From positions 99,109 to 163,108 of the forward strand of contig NZ_AJLJ01000061.1 of assembly GCF_000317245.1 (NCBI RefSeq): a DNA stretch of 64,000 nt, written 5' to 3'. Every line of letters begins with the position of its first letter. The stretch's first letter is position 1. Origin of the DNA: Fischerella muscicola SAG 1427-1 = PCC 73103. GTDB lineage: Bacteria > Cyanobacteriota > Cyanobacteriia > Cyanobacteriales > Nostocaceae. Positions 18,688 through 27,559 of the stretch are shown in pieces. The notes under the pieces are model-generated. The model did no database searches and was not told the origin of the DNA. It saw nothing but the letters and a program-made list of their open reading frames with translations. A program made the position numbers and the translations under genes.

Positions 18688-21207
18688 TTAAACCAATTCC
18701 GCAACAGTGATAATTTTTTCATCTCTGTTGAGTTGGAATACACTTTCACCAGTGGAATCTTTAGGCAAATTTGTTACTGTGTCTACTTGTAGACGCACCA
18801 CCCTTTGATGATTAGTTACTAATGCCACCTCAGATCCTGGCTTGGCTAATAGCATACCTGCTAAGTAATCGGTCTTACTGGCAAATTTGAAAGTTTGAGT
18901 ACCAATATCACCCCGATTAGCTAATCGCAAAGCACTAGTTGGCAGACGTTTAGCATATCCTAGTTGTGTTACCAGCAAAATATTTTCTTCAGTATTAAAG
19001 GTTACACCCCCAACCATAGTTTCTCGCTGACGCAGGCGCATAGCTTGTAGACCCATCGCGGTACGACCCATAATAGGTAGCTGTTCGTCGTTAACTTTAA
19101 ACCGCAACAATCGTCCACCAGAACTAGCTAGAATGATTTGTTTTCCTGTAGTGGTGACTTGAGTTAACAATAATTCATCATCGTCTTTGAGCTTCAAAAT
19201 AGTAATGCCACGACGCGTCAAACTAGTAAATTCTGTCAAAGATAGGCGTTTAATCCTTCCTTGCTTCGTCAATAAAATCATCTCACCATCTTCCGGCTTT
19301 TCCGGGAGCAAAAAGCGGCTGACAACAGCCTCAGAAGCTTCTTGAGCAGTATTCGTCAGCAAGGTGATTAATGGTGTCCCCCGTGGCGATCGCCCAGTGG
19401 TTGGAGGAATATCTCCTACTTTCACCGGATAAACTTTGCCATTGCTAGTTAGTACCAGCAAATCTTTGTCTGTATCAGTCAAGGCTGTTTGCATGACAAA
19501 GTCATTATCAGCCATACCATTATCAACCTTAGACTTTTTCCCATTCGGCTGAATACGACGCACATATCCCCGTTGGGTCAATTCTAATACCACTTCTTCG
19601 ACAGGTTGTTCAGGTTTGAGATTTTGGATGCTCAATTTGGGATTTTCTTCCTCTGTCATCCTATCCTGACGTCCCCGCGTTCCTGTGTCTTTTTGGCGTA
19701 GTTCACTTACACTTATGATTTTGGTGCGACGTTCATCACCGTATTTGCGCTTCTGGGTACGTAAGTCTTTTTTTAGGCTTTTGAGTAATTCCCGACGGTC
19801 GCTCAGTAATTTTCGTAACGTCGTAATTTCCTCTTGTAACTGCTCGTATTCTTTCTGTAAATTCTGTTGTTCCAAGCTTGTTAGGCGTCTGAGTGGCATT
19901 GCCAAAATTGCATCTGCTTGTACCTCAGTCAAATCTAAGCGACTTTGCAAGCTGATTTTCGCGGTACTACCATCAGCAGCCTGTCGCAAAATCTCAATTA
20001 CCTCATCAAGGCGAGACAAGGCTTTTAACAATCCTTCTAACAAGTGCGAACGGTTTTCCGCCTTACTTAACTCGTAGGTGTAGCGGCGTGAAAGCGTCTG
20101 TTCGCGGAAAAGTAAAAACTCTTGTAACAATTGGCGTAAAGATAGCTGGCGTGGCTGTCCATCTGCCAAAGCCAATAAGATCGCTCCAAAAGTCGTTTGC
20201 AACGCGGTTTGGTGATAGAGTTGCTGGAGAAGCTCTTGGGGATTGGTATCGCGTTTGAGTTCTATGACTACACGCATCCCTTGGCGATCGCTCTCATCTC
20301 GGATATCAGAAATTCCTTGCAAACGGCCTTGATTGACTAGGTCTGCTACTTTTTCAATCCAACCTGCCTTGTTAACCTGAAAAGGTAATTCTGTCACCAC
20401 AATTGCTGTTCGCCGTTTGTTTCCTCGCCCGCCAACAACTTCCTCAATCTGCACCACTCCCCGCAGCACAATACCACCTTTACCTGTGGTGTAAGCCTCC
20501 CGGATTCCCGCATCACCAACAATTTCCCCACCTGTGGGAAAATCAGGCCCAGGAATTAACTCAAATAACTTGTCATCCGATAAATCAGGGTTATCAATTA
20601 AAGCAATTAACCCATCTACTACTTCCCCTAAATTGTGTGGTGGGATATTAGTTGCCATACCCACAGCAATCCCAGCACAACCATTAAGCAACAAAAACGG
20701 TAACTGCGCTGGTAGCACGGTCGGCTCTTGCTGAGAATTATCGAAGTTACCAGCAAATTCCACCGTTTCTTCGCCAATTTCGGCTAGCATTCCCTCGTAG
20801 CTAATTGATGCGAGACGCGTTTCTGTGTAGCGCATTGCTGCTGCTGGGTCATTATCTACACTGCCGAAGTTACCATGTCCTGACAGTAAGGGATAGCGGC
20901 TGGTAAATTCCTGTACCAACCTCACCAAAGCATCATAAACAGCTTGATCCCCGTGGGGGTGGTATTTACCTAAGACGTCCCCCACAACACGAGCGCATTT
21001 CCGATAAGGGCGATCAGGTGTGAGACCAAGTTCATGCATCGCGTATAAAATCCGTCGATGCACTGGTTTTAAACCATCACGCACATCTGGTAATGCCCGC
21101 CCAACTATCACACTCATGGCATATTCAAGGTAAGACCGTTGCATTTCGGTATGCAAGGCCGTGGTGATGACCTGTCCCGTAGAGAGAAGGTTTAACTGTT
21201 TTGCCAT
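18688..21207 (-). CDS. DNA gyrase subunit A / topoisomerase IV ParC-type protein
   Basis: An 839-residue type IIA topoisomerase cleavage subunit. The N-terminal winged-helix domain shows [22 protein letters not shown] and the catalytic Arg126-Tyr127 in [10 protein letters not shown]. The tower and coiled-coil domains end near residue 505, and six-bladed beta-pinwheel repeats fill 535-839 (for example GYVRRI, GKVYPV, GRIKRL, GRLLRF, GYAKRL). The canonical GyrA box (QRRGGKG) is not seen in the first blade, where [19 protein letters not shown] occurs. Cyanobacteria carry two such genes, and this could be the ParC-like one. The linker at residues 506-531 contains a low-complexity insertion. I leave the symbol open between gyrA and parC. 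Confidence 0.93.
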   Translation of the reverse strand: MAKQLNLLSTGQVITTALHTEMQRSYLEYAMSVIVGRALPDVRDGLKPVHRRILYAMHELGLTPDRPYRKCARVVGDVLGKYHPHGDQAVYDALVRLVQEFTSRYPLLSGHGNFGSVDNDPAAAMRYTETRLASISYEGMLAEIGEETVEFAGNFDNSQQEPTVLPAQLPFLLLNGCAGIAVGMATNIPPHNLGEVVDGLIALIDNPDLSDDKLFELIPGPDFPTGGEIVGDAGIREAYTTGKGGIVLRGVVQIEEVVGGRGNKRRTAIVVTELPFQVNKAGWIEKVADLVNQGRLQGISDIRDESDRQGMRVVIELKRDTNPQELLQQLYHQTALQTTFGAILLALADGQPRQLSLRQLLQEFLLFREQTLSRRYTYELSKAENRSHLLEGLLKALSRLDEVIEILRQAADGSTAKISLQSRLDLTEVQADAILAMPLRRLTSLEQQNLQKEYEQLQEEITTLRKLLSDRRELLKSLKKDLRTQKRKYGDERRTKIISVSELRQKDTGTRGRQDRMTEEENPKLSIQNLKPEQPVEEVVLELTQRGYVRRIQPNGKKSKVDNGMADNDFVMQTALTDTDKDLLVLTSNGKVYPVKVGDIPPTTGRSPRGTPLITLLTNTAQEASEAVVSRFLLPEKPEDGEMILLTKQGRIKRLSLTEFTSLTRRGITILKLKDDDELLLTQVTTTGKQIILASSGGRLLRFKVNDEQLPIMGRTAMGLQAMRLRQRETMVGGVTFNTEENILLVTQLGYAKRLPTSALRLANRGDIGTQTFKFASKTDYLAGMLLAKPGSEVALVTNHQRVVRLQVDTVTNLPKDSTGESVFQLNRDEKIITVAELV

Positions 21208-21683
21208 GAGTTTGTTCCTAAGTTTTCACTACACAAAATATGCCGTTACTGAACATTACAGCAACCACAGCATAGCGGATGTAATGCTCATCATTACAAA
21301 ATCTTGATAGTTATACGATCAAAAGCAGTAGTATTATCCTTGATGTCCGGGATACACATTGATTACTCAGAAGGAGACACATACAATTTTGGATTTTGGA
21401 TTTTAGATTTTAGATTTTGGATTGACTACTGATTTTCGAGTTTAGATTTTAGATTTTCTGGTCATGCCTTGCGTGCAAGTAGCGTGAGACTTAATCTAAA
21501 ATCAACGTCCAGAATTCAAAATTACTTAACTCCTCGCATCAAAGAGGCTTGGAGATTTTAGATTAGTGAAAAGAAATTCACCGTAAATGTAGATGAACTA
21601 CTCAATCCAATTTAATCATCCAAAATCCAAAATCCAAAATCTAAAATTTCTGTTATCCCCTCACCTCTAAAAGTCAAATTCTC
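21208..21683. other. 476-bp intergenic region rich in ATTTTGGATTTTAG repeats
   Basis: This lies between the divergent topoisomerase and response-regulator genes. It contains several runs of GATTTTGGATTTTAG and the reverse (AATCCAAAATC) at 21391-21460 and 21617-21650, which can pair to long hairpins. A 66-codon minus-strand frame over its end is an artefact of the repeat. Promoters for both genes must lie here, but none can be pinpointed. Confidence 0.55.
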
Positions 21684-22085
21684 ATGAAAACTGTTTTGAT
21701 TGTCGAAGACGACCTGATTAATGCGCGCGTTTTTTCCAAAATTTTGACCAAACGCGGTGGACTGGAAGTCAAACATACTGAAAATGTGGAAGAGGTAATG
21801 AAAATTGCCCAAGCGGGAGAGGCAGACATTATTTTAATGGATGTTTCTCTATCAAGAAGTGTTTACCAAGGTAAGTCCGTTGATGGGATCAAAATTACAC
21901 AACTGCTAAAATCTGATCCGCAAACTGCTGCTTTACCGATTATTCTCGTGACAGCACACGCAATGGAGGGCGATCGCGAAAATTTTCTCAAGCAAAGCGG
22001 TGCTGATGGTTACATCTCTAAGCCTGTTGTTGATCATCAACTTTTTGTTGACCAGATCATCGCATTATTGCCTAAAGATAATTAG
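21684..22085 (+). CDS. CheY-like single-domain response regulator
   Basis: A 133-residue receiver domain without an output domain. The acidic pocket is EDD at residues 8-10. The phospho-acceptor is Asp53 (ILMDVS), the switch Thr is in VTAHAM and the conserved Lys is in ISKPV. It resembles DivK-type regulators, which relay phosphate to other proteins rather than bind DNA. It is alone in its transcription unit, with its own terminator 25 bp downstream. No cognate kinase is adjacent; the orphan kinase at 1.3-3.2 kb is 18 kb away and any link would be a guess. Confidence 0.95.
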   Translation: MKTVLIVEDDLINARVFSKILTKRGGLEVKHTENVEEVMKIAQAGEADIILMDVSLSRSVYQGKSVDGIKITQLLKSDPQTAALPIILVTAHAMEGDRENFLKQSGADGYISKPVVDHQLFVDQIIALLPKDN

Positions 22086-22110
22086 TGATGATACACCCTT
22101 TGAATTAAGA

Positions 22111-22147
22111 CGGTAGCCCAGTAGACTAAATGGGCAACCGTTTTTTT
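22111..22147 (+). terminator. Rho-independent terminator of the response regulator
   Basis: CGGTAGCCCA (22111-22120) pairs with TGGGCAACCG (22131-22140) with one internal A-A mismatch and is followed by seven T. This is a classical terminator 25 bp after the stop codon. Confidence 0.9.
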
Positions 22148-22314
22148 ACTATTTAATATATATGTACTATTAGATAGCACTTTTGGGCAAGTGGTAGGGG
22201 ACAAGGGACAAGAGAACAAGGGGAGACGGAGAATATTTTTGATTGATTCACCGCGTCTCCCACTCTCAACTCTCCCTTGTCTCTTCCCAATCCCCAATCC
22301 CCGATCCCCTTTCC

Positions 22315-23199
22315 CTACTGCATCGGCTGTGGTTTGGGAGTTGTATTTTCCCCTCTCTGCTGTAAGGCTGCTTGAATGCGAGGCAATTCTAAGAATTTTT
22401 TGGTATCGGCAAGCAAGCGATCGCCCCAGAGATTTTCTTTGAGAAAATCTATTTCACCATAACGGTCATCAACGCGGAGTGCTGTTTCACCCATCGCTAG
22501 GCCTTTTTGCCGTTCACCTTTATTGTATAGTGCCACAGCTAGAGCCAATAAAGGTTCTGCGGCTTGCTTTTCAATTGTGACAGCAGATTGCCATTGCTGG
22601 ATAGCTCCTGCCACATCACCTTGTTCGTACTTAATTAAACCAATATTGTTAATTGCAGGCCAGAATTTTTTATCTTGGGAGACAGCTTGATTATACTGGG
22701 CGATCGCATCTGGGTATCGACGCTGCATATAGTAGGCATTACCCAAATCAAATAACCCCTCTGGGTCATTGGGTTTTAACTTGAGACCCTGCTGGAAATA
22801 GTCAATAGCAACATCGTATTTTTTTTGTTGAAAGTTGGCTGAACCCAAAGCAAACAGAACATCACCATTTTTTGGATTCAGAGACTGGGCTTTTTTTAAA
22901 GCTGCGATCGCAGGATCTAATTCTTTGGTTTGTAAATATAAACCGCCTAAGAGAAACCAAACTTTATCACTTTTAGGAGCTAATTGAGATGCTAGCCGCG
23001 CTCTGGGCATAGCCATCTCGTATTGTTGAAACTGTGCTAGTTGTGCTGCTTCTTGTGCTAAACCCAACCCTTGCTGTTCCAATTTGGCTGTATCGAGTTG
23101 TAATGTATGGGGTATTAATGCCTGTGCATGAGCAGCTTTAGGCATACTCCACAAACTACAGACAACAATCAGAGAAATTAAACCAATTCGTTTCGGCAC
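22315..23199 (-). CDS. Secreted tetratricopeptide repeat protein
   Basis: A 294-residue protein with an N-terminal signal peptide (LISLIVVCSLWSMPKAAHA), so it acts in the periplasm or thylakoid lumen. Five to six TPR units fill about residues 50-235, with the pattern A-LG--Y---G----A---Y--AL---P visible, for example at SLNPKNGDVLFALGSANFQQ and KLKPNDPEGLFDLGNAYY. The C-terminal 55 residues are not TPR and end in a Gln/Pro-rich tail. TPR proteins are scaffolds for complexes such as photosystem assembly or cell-wall machinery; the partner is unknown. The start is a GTG at 23199, preceded by GAGG. Confidence 0.88.
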   Translation of the reverse strand: MPKRIGLISLIVVCSLWSMPKAAHAQALIPHTLQLDTAKLEQQGLGLAQEAAQLAQFQQYEMAMPRARLASQLAPKSDKVWFLLGGLYLQTKELDPAIAALKKAQSLNPKNGDVLFALGSANFQQKKYDVAIDYFQQGLKLKPNDPEGLFDLGNAYYMQRRYPDAIAQYNQAVSQDKKFWPAINNIGLIKYEQGDVAGAIQQWQSAVTIEKQAAEPLLALAVALYNKGERQKGLAMGETALRVDDRYGEIDFLKENLWGDRLLADTKKFLELPRIQAALQQRGENTTPKPQPMQ

Positions 23200-23898
23200 A
23201 CTACCGCCTCTCTGCCACGATGAATGAATCTTTCAGATAGCTTAAACGATCTCCGCTCGTGTGTGTGCAAGAAAAGTTTACAAAAAAGGGAACTGGGAAC
23301 GGGGAACGGGGAATAGTGAATAGGCAAACAATGTCGAGTATTAAAGACTCGTCGTCGAGTATCAAAGACCCGTCGCCGAGTATCAAAGACCCGTCGCCGA
23401 GTATCAAAGACTCGTCAGCGAAATACAAATACTTGTTCACAGAAAGACGGCTCTTAAGCCCATCCCATTCAAGGGAGACAAAACAATTCAAAAATCAAAA
23501 GTCAAAAGTCAAAATTAAGAACTTTTGATTTGTTGCCCAATGCCCCATGCCCATTGCCCAATGCCTATCCATGACTTTGGTCACGTACTAGTTTGTGACC
23601 TTTGCACCATGTAATTGCTGAAAGGAATTTATACGATAAATTTATTATCCTTCTTGCAGAAGCCGGGCCAAGGGGAAACAATGAGGGAAGTGTAAGGGAA
23701 AATGGAAAAAACAGATAAATCTAAAATTTAAAACTTTTATCCCTTAACCCTTCACCTTTTTCTTTCTTGATTTACCCTTGAACCGTTTCCCAATAGCTAG
23801 TAAATAAGAATAAGTACTTAGACAGAATTAATTACACACATTGTTTTTCTATTCTCTGTTCCCCGTTGCCTCTTCTTTTTACACAAAAAATTATAGAA
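23200..23898. other. 699-bp repeat-rich intergenic region
   Basis: It lies between divergent genes and holds a 21-bp tandem repeat (23333-23416), GGGGAACGGGG units near 23296-23312, GTCAAAAGTCAAAA units near 23490-23510 and GCCCAATGCC heptamers near 23535-23570. Frames of 89 codons (+) and 96 codons (-) exist only because the tandem unit is a multiple of three; neither has homology I recognise. The promoter of the MacA-like gene probably lies in the last 150 bp. Confidence 0.6.
23333..23416. repeat. 21-bp tandem repeat, four copies
   Basis: Copies at 23333-23353, 23354-23374, 23375-23395 and 23396-23416 follow GTCGAGTATCAAAGACYCGTC with one to three changes. The unit contains the near-palindrome GACYCGTCG. 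There are no spacers, so this is not CRISPR. Confidence 0.9.
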
Positions 23899-25431
23899 AT
23901 GGCTTCTAATACATCTAACACTGTAGATTCCTTACCTTCGCTGCCAAGTATCAAAAAAAAAGTCAAAATTACTTGGTTTCCGTGGCTAGCCATCCTTTTA
24001 CTAATAGGTGCTACTAGTTTCATTGTCTATCGCCAAGTAGTTGTTGTTCCTGCTCAGGAAGCTAGACGCAAAACTTTAACACTTCCTGTAGAAAGACAGA
24101 CTTTACCGATAAAGGTTTCTGCAAATGGAACCGTAAAACCGGAACGGTTAATTAACATCAGTCCTAAAAACTCAGGCATACTGAAAAAACTTTTAGTTAA
24201 GGAAGGAGATACAGTCAAACAGGAGCAAATACTTGCTTACATGGATGACTCAAATCTCCAAGGACAACTCATCCAAGCCCAAGGACAACTGGCACAAGCC
24301 CAGGCAAATCTACAAAAGGCAGAAGCAGGAAATCGTCCCCAGGATATTGGCCAATCACAAGCTCAACTAGATGAAGCACTAGCAAATCTACGTAAAGCCC
24401 AAGCAGGTAATCGCACTCAAGATATTGCCCAAGCAGAGGCACGCTTAAAACAAGCTCAAGCTACTTTGAGTAAGGCAGATGATGACCTGCGCCGTAACCA
24501 AGAACTCTACAATGCTGGGGCTATTTCTCTACAAACTGTAAATCAAAAACGTGCAGATCGTGACAGCGCCCAAGCCCAAGTCAACGAAGCTCAACAGGCT
24601 TTGGCATTGCAAAAAGCGGGATCGCGTCCTGAAGACATTCAGCAATTACAAGCTGTGGTGAAGCAAAGACAAGAGGCTTTGGCACTCCTAAAAGCAGGAT
24701 CACGCCAAGAAGATATTAACGCTGCGCGTGCTGAAGTCACTTCTGCTCGTGGTTCGCTGCAAAATATCCAAGCTCAAATTAATGACACGATTATCAAATC
24801 ACCTTTTGATGCTGTTGTCACAAAGAAGTATGCTGACCCTGGTGCTTTTGTGACTCCTACAACCTCAGCCAGTTCTGTTTCTTCAGCAGTGTCTTCTTCA
24901 ATTTTGTCCTTGGCTTCTACCAACCAGGTTGTGGCGAATATAGCTGAGACTAATATTGCTCAAATTCGCCTTGGTCAAAAAGTCACAATTACAGCAGATG
25001 CTTATCCAGGTAAAACCTTTGAGGGTCGAGTTAGTCAAATTGCAGCTCAAGCCACAGTAGAGCAAAATGTTACTAGTTTTGAAGTGAAAATAACTATTAC
25101 CTCAGACTCACAAAATTTATTACGGTCTGGAATGAATGTAGAAACAGAGTTTCAAGTTGGTCAATTACAAGACGCGATCGTTGTACCGACTGCTGCTGTG
25201 GTACGCCAACAAAATGCTACAGGTGTATTTGTGACTGGAGCGGATAAAAAACCTAAGTTTACTCCCATTCAAACTGGTGTGACTGTTAATAACTTTACCG
25301 AAGTTAAATCTGGCTTGAAAGGTAATGAGAGGGTGTTGCTGAGTTTCCCACCGGGTTCACGACCCCAATCAACACCTAGAGGAATGTTTCCGGGGATGCC
25401 TGGTGGTGGTGGAAATCGTCGGTCGATGTAG
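23899..25431 (+). CDS. MacA-like periplasmic adaptor of an ABC exporter (HlyD/RND-type fusion protein)
   Basis: A 510-residue membrane fusion protein starting at ATG 23899 (MASNTSNTVDSL); a TTG-initiated extension to 23866 is unlikely. One transmembrane anchor sits at about residues 30-50. The first lipoyl half (ANGTVKPERLINISPKNSGI) leads into a long coiled-coil hairpin of three AQAQ/AEAGNRPQDI-type repeats (about 115-300). The second lipoyl half (IKSPFDAVVTKKYADPGAFV) is followed by beta-barrel and membrane-proximal domains, ending in a Gly/Pro/Met-rich tail. The next two genes encode a MacB-type permease and its ATPase, so the set forms a MacAB-like exporter. Substrates of such pumps include peptides, lipids and macrolides; here unknown. 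Confidence 0.92.
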   Translation: MASNTSNTVDSLPSLPSIKKKVKITWFPWLAILLLIGATSFIVYRQVVVVPAQEARRKTLTLPVERQTLPIKVSANGTVKPERLINISPKNSGILKKLLVKEGDTVKQEQILAYMDDSNLQGQLIQAQGQLAQAQANLQKAEAGNRPQDIGQSQAQLDEALANLRKAQAGNRTQDIAQAEARLKQAQATLSKADDDLRRNQELYNAGAISLQTVNQKRADRDSAQAQVNEAQQALALQKAGSRPEDIQQLQAVVKQRQEALALLKAGSRQEDINAARAEVTSARGSLQNIQAQINDTIIKSPFDAVVTKKYADPGAFVTPTTSASSVSSAVSSSILSLASTNQVVANIAETNIAQIRLGQKVTITADAYPGKTFEGRVSQIAAQATVEQNVTSFEVKITITSDSQNLLRSGMNVETEFQVGQLQDAIVVPTAAVVRQQNATGVFVTGADKKPKFTPIQTGVTVNNFTEVKSGLKGNERVLLSFPPGSRPQSTPRGMFPGMPGGGGNRRSM

Positions 25432-25559
25432 AGAAGTGATTAAAAGGGATTGGGGATTGGGCATGGGGCATTGGTTCTTCTCCATCTCTCCCTTCTCCCT
25501 GCTCCCTGCTCCCTGTTCCCACGAATAAATTTAATTTTGTTTAACTATATATAACAAGC

Positions 25560-26831
25560 ATGTTTAAGGCTTTTAATAAGGGTAAAAGTGCTTATCAATT
25601 GCCAATGACAGAAATATTGTCAATGGCAGCAGAAGCTCTATGGAGTAACAAATTACGCACAGGATTAACCATGCTGGGCGTAATTATTGGCATTTCTTCA
25701 GTAATTGCCATTACTTCTGTTGGTCAGGGTGTACAAAAGGCTACTGAGCAACAAATTCAGGCATTAGGTACAGATATTCTGCAAGTTTTTGCCGGTTCTG
25801 CTAGAAGCGGAAATGTCCGTCAAGGTCTAGGTTCTAGCAGTACTTTGACTTGGGAAGATGCAAAAGCGATCGCTCAACAAGCACCATCAGCTCAACTTGT
25901 TGCTGCTTATTTACAACGCAGCGCCCAGGTTGTCTACGCAGGACAAAACACGTCCACGACAATTTTTGGCACAGATTTAAATTATCCAGATGTCAGAAAC
26001 ACTCACCCGCAATCAGGAAGATTTTTTAACCAAGAGGAACTCGATACAGCCAAGCAAGTTGCTATTTTAGGCCCAACAGTTCAAAGAACACTATTTGGCG
26101 AAGGTGCTAATCCCATCGGTGAAAGAATCCGTATTCAGGGAGAAGCTTATGAAGTAATTGGGGTGATGGAAGCTAAAGGTTCTCAAGGGCCAATGGATCG
26201 GGATGATCAAATTTTTATTCCCCTGACCAGTATGTCAGCAAGACTTGTTGGCAACAACGCTTTAAATGGTGTTTCTGTAAATGGAATTTTAATCAAAGCC
26301 AGTAATGAACAGCAACTAGAAGCAGCTCAATTTCAAGTCACTAATATTTTGCGTCTGCGTCACAACATTTTTCCACCGCAAGCAGATGATTTTAGGATTA
26401 CCAACCAAGCTGACATCGCCAACACTTTTACTAACGTTGTGGGTTTATTTACTGTCATGGTGGTAGCGATCGCTGGTATTTCTCTATTAGTTGGGGGAAT
26501 TGGAATTGCAAATATTATGCTCGTTTCCGTGGTTGAACGCACACGAGAAATTGGGATTCGCAAAGCACTAGGCGCAACCAATTCTGCTATCCTCAATCAA
26601 TTTTTAACGGAAGCGATCGTCATATCTGCTTTAGGAGGAGGTGTCGGGATTGCAGGAGGTGTGATCATTGCTGCTGCTGCTGCTGCTATTTTCAAATTTC
26701 CTTTTGTTGTCTCTCCTTTATCAATCATCGCTGGCTTTGGACTCTCGTTTACAGTTGGGTTATTAGCCGGAGTCATACCAGCACGCAACGCCGCCAAGTT
26801 AGATCCAATTGCTGCTTTGAGGAGTGATTAG
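25560..26831 (+). CDS. MacB-type ABC transporter permease
   Basis: A 423-residue permease of the MacB/FtsX class. The first transmembrane segment (GLTMLGVIIGISSVIAITSV, about residues 38-60) is followed by a MacB periplasmic core domain (to about 285) with the pattern VEVIGVM-like EAYEVIGVMEAKGS. Three further segments lie at about 295-325, 348-380 and 388-408. The coupling region reads VVERTREIGIRKALGATNSAI, the hallmark of this class, and the end is PARNAAKLDPIAALRSD. Unlike E. coli MacB, the ATPase is a separate gene 55 bp downstream. A repeat-derived stretch separates it from the adaptor gene upstream, yet same-strand order suggests one operon. Confidence 0.94.
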   Translation: MFKAFNKGKSAYQLPMTEILSMAAEALWSNKLRTGLTMLGVIIGISSVIAITSVGQGVQKATEQQIQALGTDILQVFAGSARSGNVRQGLGSSSTLTWEDAKAIAQQAPSAQLVAAYLQRSAQVVYAGQNTSTTIFGTDLNYPDVRNTHPQSGRFFNQEELDTAKQVAILGPTVQRTLFGEGANPIGERIRIQGEAYEVIGVMEAKGSQGPMDRDDQIFIPLTSMSARLVGNNALNGVSVNGILIKASNEQQLEAAQFQVTNILRLRHNIFPPQADDFRITNQADIANTFTNVVGLFTVMVVAIAGISLLVGGIGIANIMLVSVVERTREIGIRKALGATNSAILNQFLTEAIVISALGGGVGIAGGVIIAAAAAAIFKFPFVVSPLSIIAGFGLSFTVGLLAGVIPARNAAKLDPIAALRSD

Positions 26832-26886
26832 ACCTCCACAAATGAATTTAATTTTGCCTAACCACTAACAGACAACCATAAAAAAA

Positions 26887-27549
26887 ATGATTTGGATGGA
26901 ATCTATTACCAAAGCTTACCAACTTGGGGATGTGCATGTGCCAGTACTCAAGGGAATTAATCTGGCTATTGAAGAAGGGGAATACGTTGCGATTATGGGT
27001 ATGTCTGGCTCTGGGAAATCGACGTTGATGAATATTATCGGCTGTCTAGATCGCCCAACCAGTGGACAATATGTTTTGGAAGGCAGAAATTTGACGACCT
27101 TTGGTGATGACGAGTTGGCGTATATTCGCAATCAACGGATTGGTTTTGTCTTCCAACAATTTAATTTATTACCACGAGCGACAGCGTTAGAAAACGTTAT
27201 GCTGCCGATGGTTTACGCTAACATACCAAAATCAACACGCCGTCAAAAAGCGATCGCAGCTTTGACTAGAGTCGGTTTAGAAGACCGGATCTTCAATCGT
27301 CCCAGCCAACTTTCTGGAGGACAACAGCAACGAGTAGCGATCGCGCGTGCTTTAGTAAATCGACCCGCTTTGGTTTTAGCAGATGAGCCAACGGGAGCAT
27401 TAGACACTAAGACTTCTGAAGAAGTGATGGAATTACTGACAGAATTAAATGACCAAGGAATCACGATTGTGATTGTCACCCACGAGCCAGATATCGCAGC
27501 ACAAACAAAAAGAACTATTCGGGTTCAGGATGGTTTAGTTGTGGGTTGA
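26887..27549 (+). CDS. MacB/LolD-type ABC transporter ATPase
   Basis: A 220-residue ATPase subunit. Walker A is GMSGSGKST (residues 38-46), the Q-loop is FVFQQFNLLPR, the signature is LSGGQQQRVAIARAL, Walker B is LVLADEPTGALD and the His switch is VTHEPD. It energises the permease encoded just upstream. The ATG at 26887 gives a slightly short N-terminus (IWMESITKAYQLG) that still includes the A-loop Tyr region. The gene ends 10 bp before the convergent Omp85 gene. Confidence 0.95.
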   Translation: MIWMESITKAYQLGDVHVPVLKGINLAIEEGEYVAIMGMSGSGKSTLMNIIGCLDRPTSGQYVLEGRNLTTFGDDELAYIRNQRIGFVFQQFNLLPRATALENVMLPMVYANIPKSTRRQKAIAALTRVGLEDRIFNRPSQLSGGQQQRVAIARALVNRPALVLADEPTGALDTKTSEEVMELLTELNDQGITIVIVTHEPDIAAQTKRTIRVQDGLVVG

Positions 27550-27559
27550 TTTGAGAAAA

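Noticed and set aside
23333..23416. Possible CRISPR array
   Set aside because: The repeats are contiguous 21-bp units without spacers and no cas gene is nearby.
23259..23528. 89-codon plus-strand frame, and 96-codon minus-strand frame at 23201-23491
   Set aside because: Both are open only because of the 21-bp tandem repeat; they have no start context or recognisable domain.
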